In this document: one piece after another, positions 63,227-64,000 of the stretch | Layout: each line of letters starts with the position of its first letter | How positions within the stretch are numbered: position 1 is the first letter of the stretch | Source of the DNA: Sphingobacteriia bacterium | GTDB lineage: Bacteria; Pseudomonadota; Alphaproteobacteria; Rickettsiales; 33-17 | Reading direction: 5' to 3' | Length of the DNA stretch: 64,000 nt | NCBI GenBank assembly: GCA_017304685.1 | Contig: JAFKLR010000003.1 | Span: forward strand, 682,001-746,000 | The notes under the pieces: generated by a model | What the model was told of the DNA's origin: nothing | Database searches by the model: none | The model's input: the letters and a program-made list of their open reading frames with translations, nothing else | Made by a program: the position numbers and the translations under genes

Positions 63227-64000
63227 ATGGTTAATATTGTAATTAGAATATTTGAAGAAAAAGATATTATATCAATTGAAGAAATCCTAAAAATTACTGA
63301 GTGGGATAACCAATATATAAATGGTCAATTAGAGGCAATAAAAAACCTTTGCACACGTAATACAGGGGAAATTCAAGTTGCTATCAATAACGATGTAATT
63401 GTTGGCTTTATTCAAGTTGAACATTATAATTGGAATAGATTGAGTCATATACATGGGCTAATTGTACACCCAGATTTTAGAAGACTCGGAATTGCAAAAA
63501 AACTCGTTAAATCCATAGAAAACTCCTCTAAAGCTAACGATAACCGAGGCATTTTTGTAGATACTCCAATTAATAATTTTAATGGTAGAAAATTTTACAC
63601 TTCTATTGGTTTTAATGAAGCATATATTATGCCAAATTTTTATGAAAATAATTTAGATGGCGTTACATTTCAAAAATTCTTTGAAAAAAATTATAAAATT
63701 GATTTGAATACAGTATTTGAGGAATTAAAATCTAGAGAACCTATATTCCACCATCCGGATAAATTTGGAAAAAATGAGCAAGATATTTTAGAACAAATGT
63801 GCGAAGGATTTTGGGAAGTAGGAGCATCAGGGAATGTATATACACAGCAGGACGCTCTTGAAATATTACCTATTCGTTACAATGACCCAAATTACCACGA
63901 TATTTGGGAAGCTAAAGACTTTAAAATTATGCAAATAGCTCCAAACAATTATTTATTGACTTATATTCTTATTCAAAACAATACAAGAATTACAAGAAGA
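63227..64000 (+). CDS. GNAT acetyltransferase fused to a DUF4440-like domain (cut by window end)
   Basis: The frame is open from the ATG at 63227 to the window edge (at least 258 codons). Residues about 1-145 are a GNAT fold with LIVHPDFRRLGIAKKLVKSIE (quoted: HPDFRRLGIAKKL) and FYTSIGF. From about residue 170 an NTF2-like DUF4440 domain begins, with the FWEVGASGNVYTQQDALEIL segment. Fusion of these two domains is unusual but readable in one frame. Confidence 0.75.
   Translation, partial: MVNIVIRIFEEKDIISIEEILKITEWDNQYINGQLEAIKNLCTRNTGEIQVAINNDVIVGFIQVEHYNWNRLSHIHGLIVHPDFRRLGIAKKLVKSIENSSKANDNRGIFVDTPINNFNGRKFYTSIGFNEAYIMPNFYENNLDGVTFQKFFEKNYKIDLNTVFEELKSREPIFHHPDKFGKNEQDILEQMCEGFWEVGASGNVYTQQDALEILPIRYNDPNYHDIWEAKDFKIMQIAPNNYLLTYILIQNNTRITRR

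Overview
The window is AT-rich DNA, densely coded, and most likely comes from an obligate intracellular alphaproteobacterium of the Rickettsiales type. The evidence is a zapA gene followed directly by a 6S RNA, and rpe, lnt, yciB, greA, typA and mutS with bacterial housekeeping signatures. There are also Mla lipid-transport parts, a biotin importer (bioY), and many proteins with eukaryote-like folds: ankyrin, leucine-rich repeat, F-box, ceramidase-like and NAPE-PLD-like. This placement is inferred from gene content; the species is not identified. I saw no transposase, prophage, CRISPR array or rRNA.

Layout. 1-10946: greA, a malate/lactate dehydrogenase, an EamA permease overlapping rpe, an orphan mlaF and seven unrecognised, mostly helical proteins. 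11102-11896: a 47-residue KGG-like protein with its terminator, then about 600 bases of non-coding inverted repeats. 11897-17295: two tandem acetyltransferases, a DUF1284-bioY pair, yciB, a SulP transporter, a DUF4164-like gene, zapA and 6S RNA. 17300-22866: an LRR protein split by a 9-base homopolymer frameshift, an ankyrin protein, lnt and a NAPE-PLD-like hydrolase.

22963-34071: tRNA-Ser(GCU), then an accessory run. It holds a Rossmann-like protein, an LRR protein, ogt, an F-box/ankyrin protein with a nuclear localisation signal, a large helical protein, a P-loop kinase and a SAP-domain protein. Two frameshifted genes (chloramphenicol-phosphotransferase-like and AlaX) and a winged-helix regulator close it. 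34068-41349: a ceramidase-like membrane protein, a ferritin-like protein, a secreted protein and a three-gene prepilin/LamG locus. 41449-51392: typA, coiled-coil and ankyrin-like proteins, mlaC, mlaA, mutS and tRNA-Thr(UGU). 51563-64000: a 1778-residue repeat protein behind a consensus promoter, then umuC and umuD separated by a TraB/TIKI-like gene. An ankyrin-like protein, a PAP2 phosphatase, cspA, a structured non-coding segment and a truncated GNAT-DUF4440 gene end the window.

Functionally, the core genes cover transcription and translation fidelity, mismatch repair and SOS mutagenesis, and envelope lipid handling (MlaF/MlaC/MlaA, Lnt). The accessory genes look like a host-interaction repertoire that could act on host ubiquitination, nuclear targets and lipids. 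Three frameshifts at or near homopolymer runs point either to ongoing gene decay, to slippage-dependent expression, or to sequencing error.
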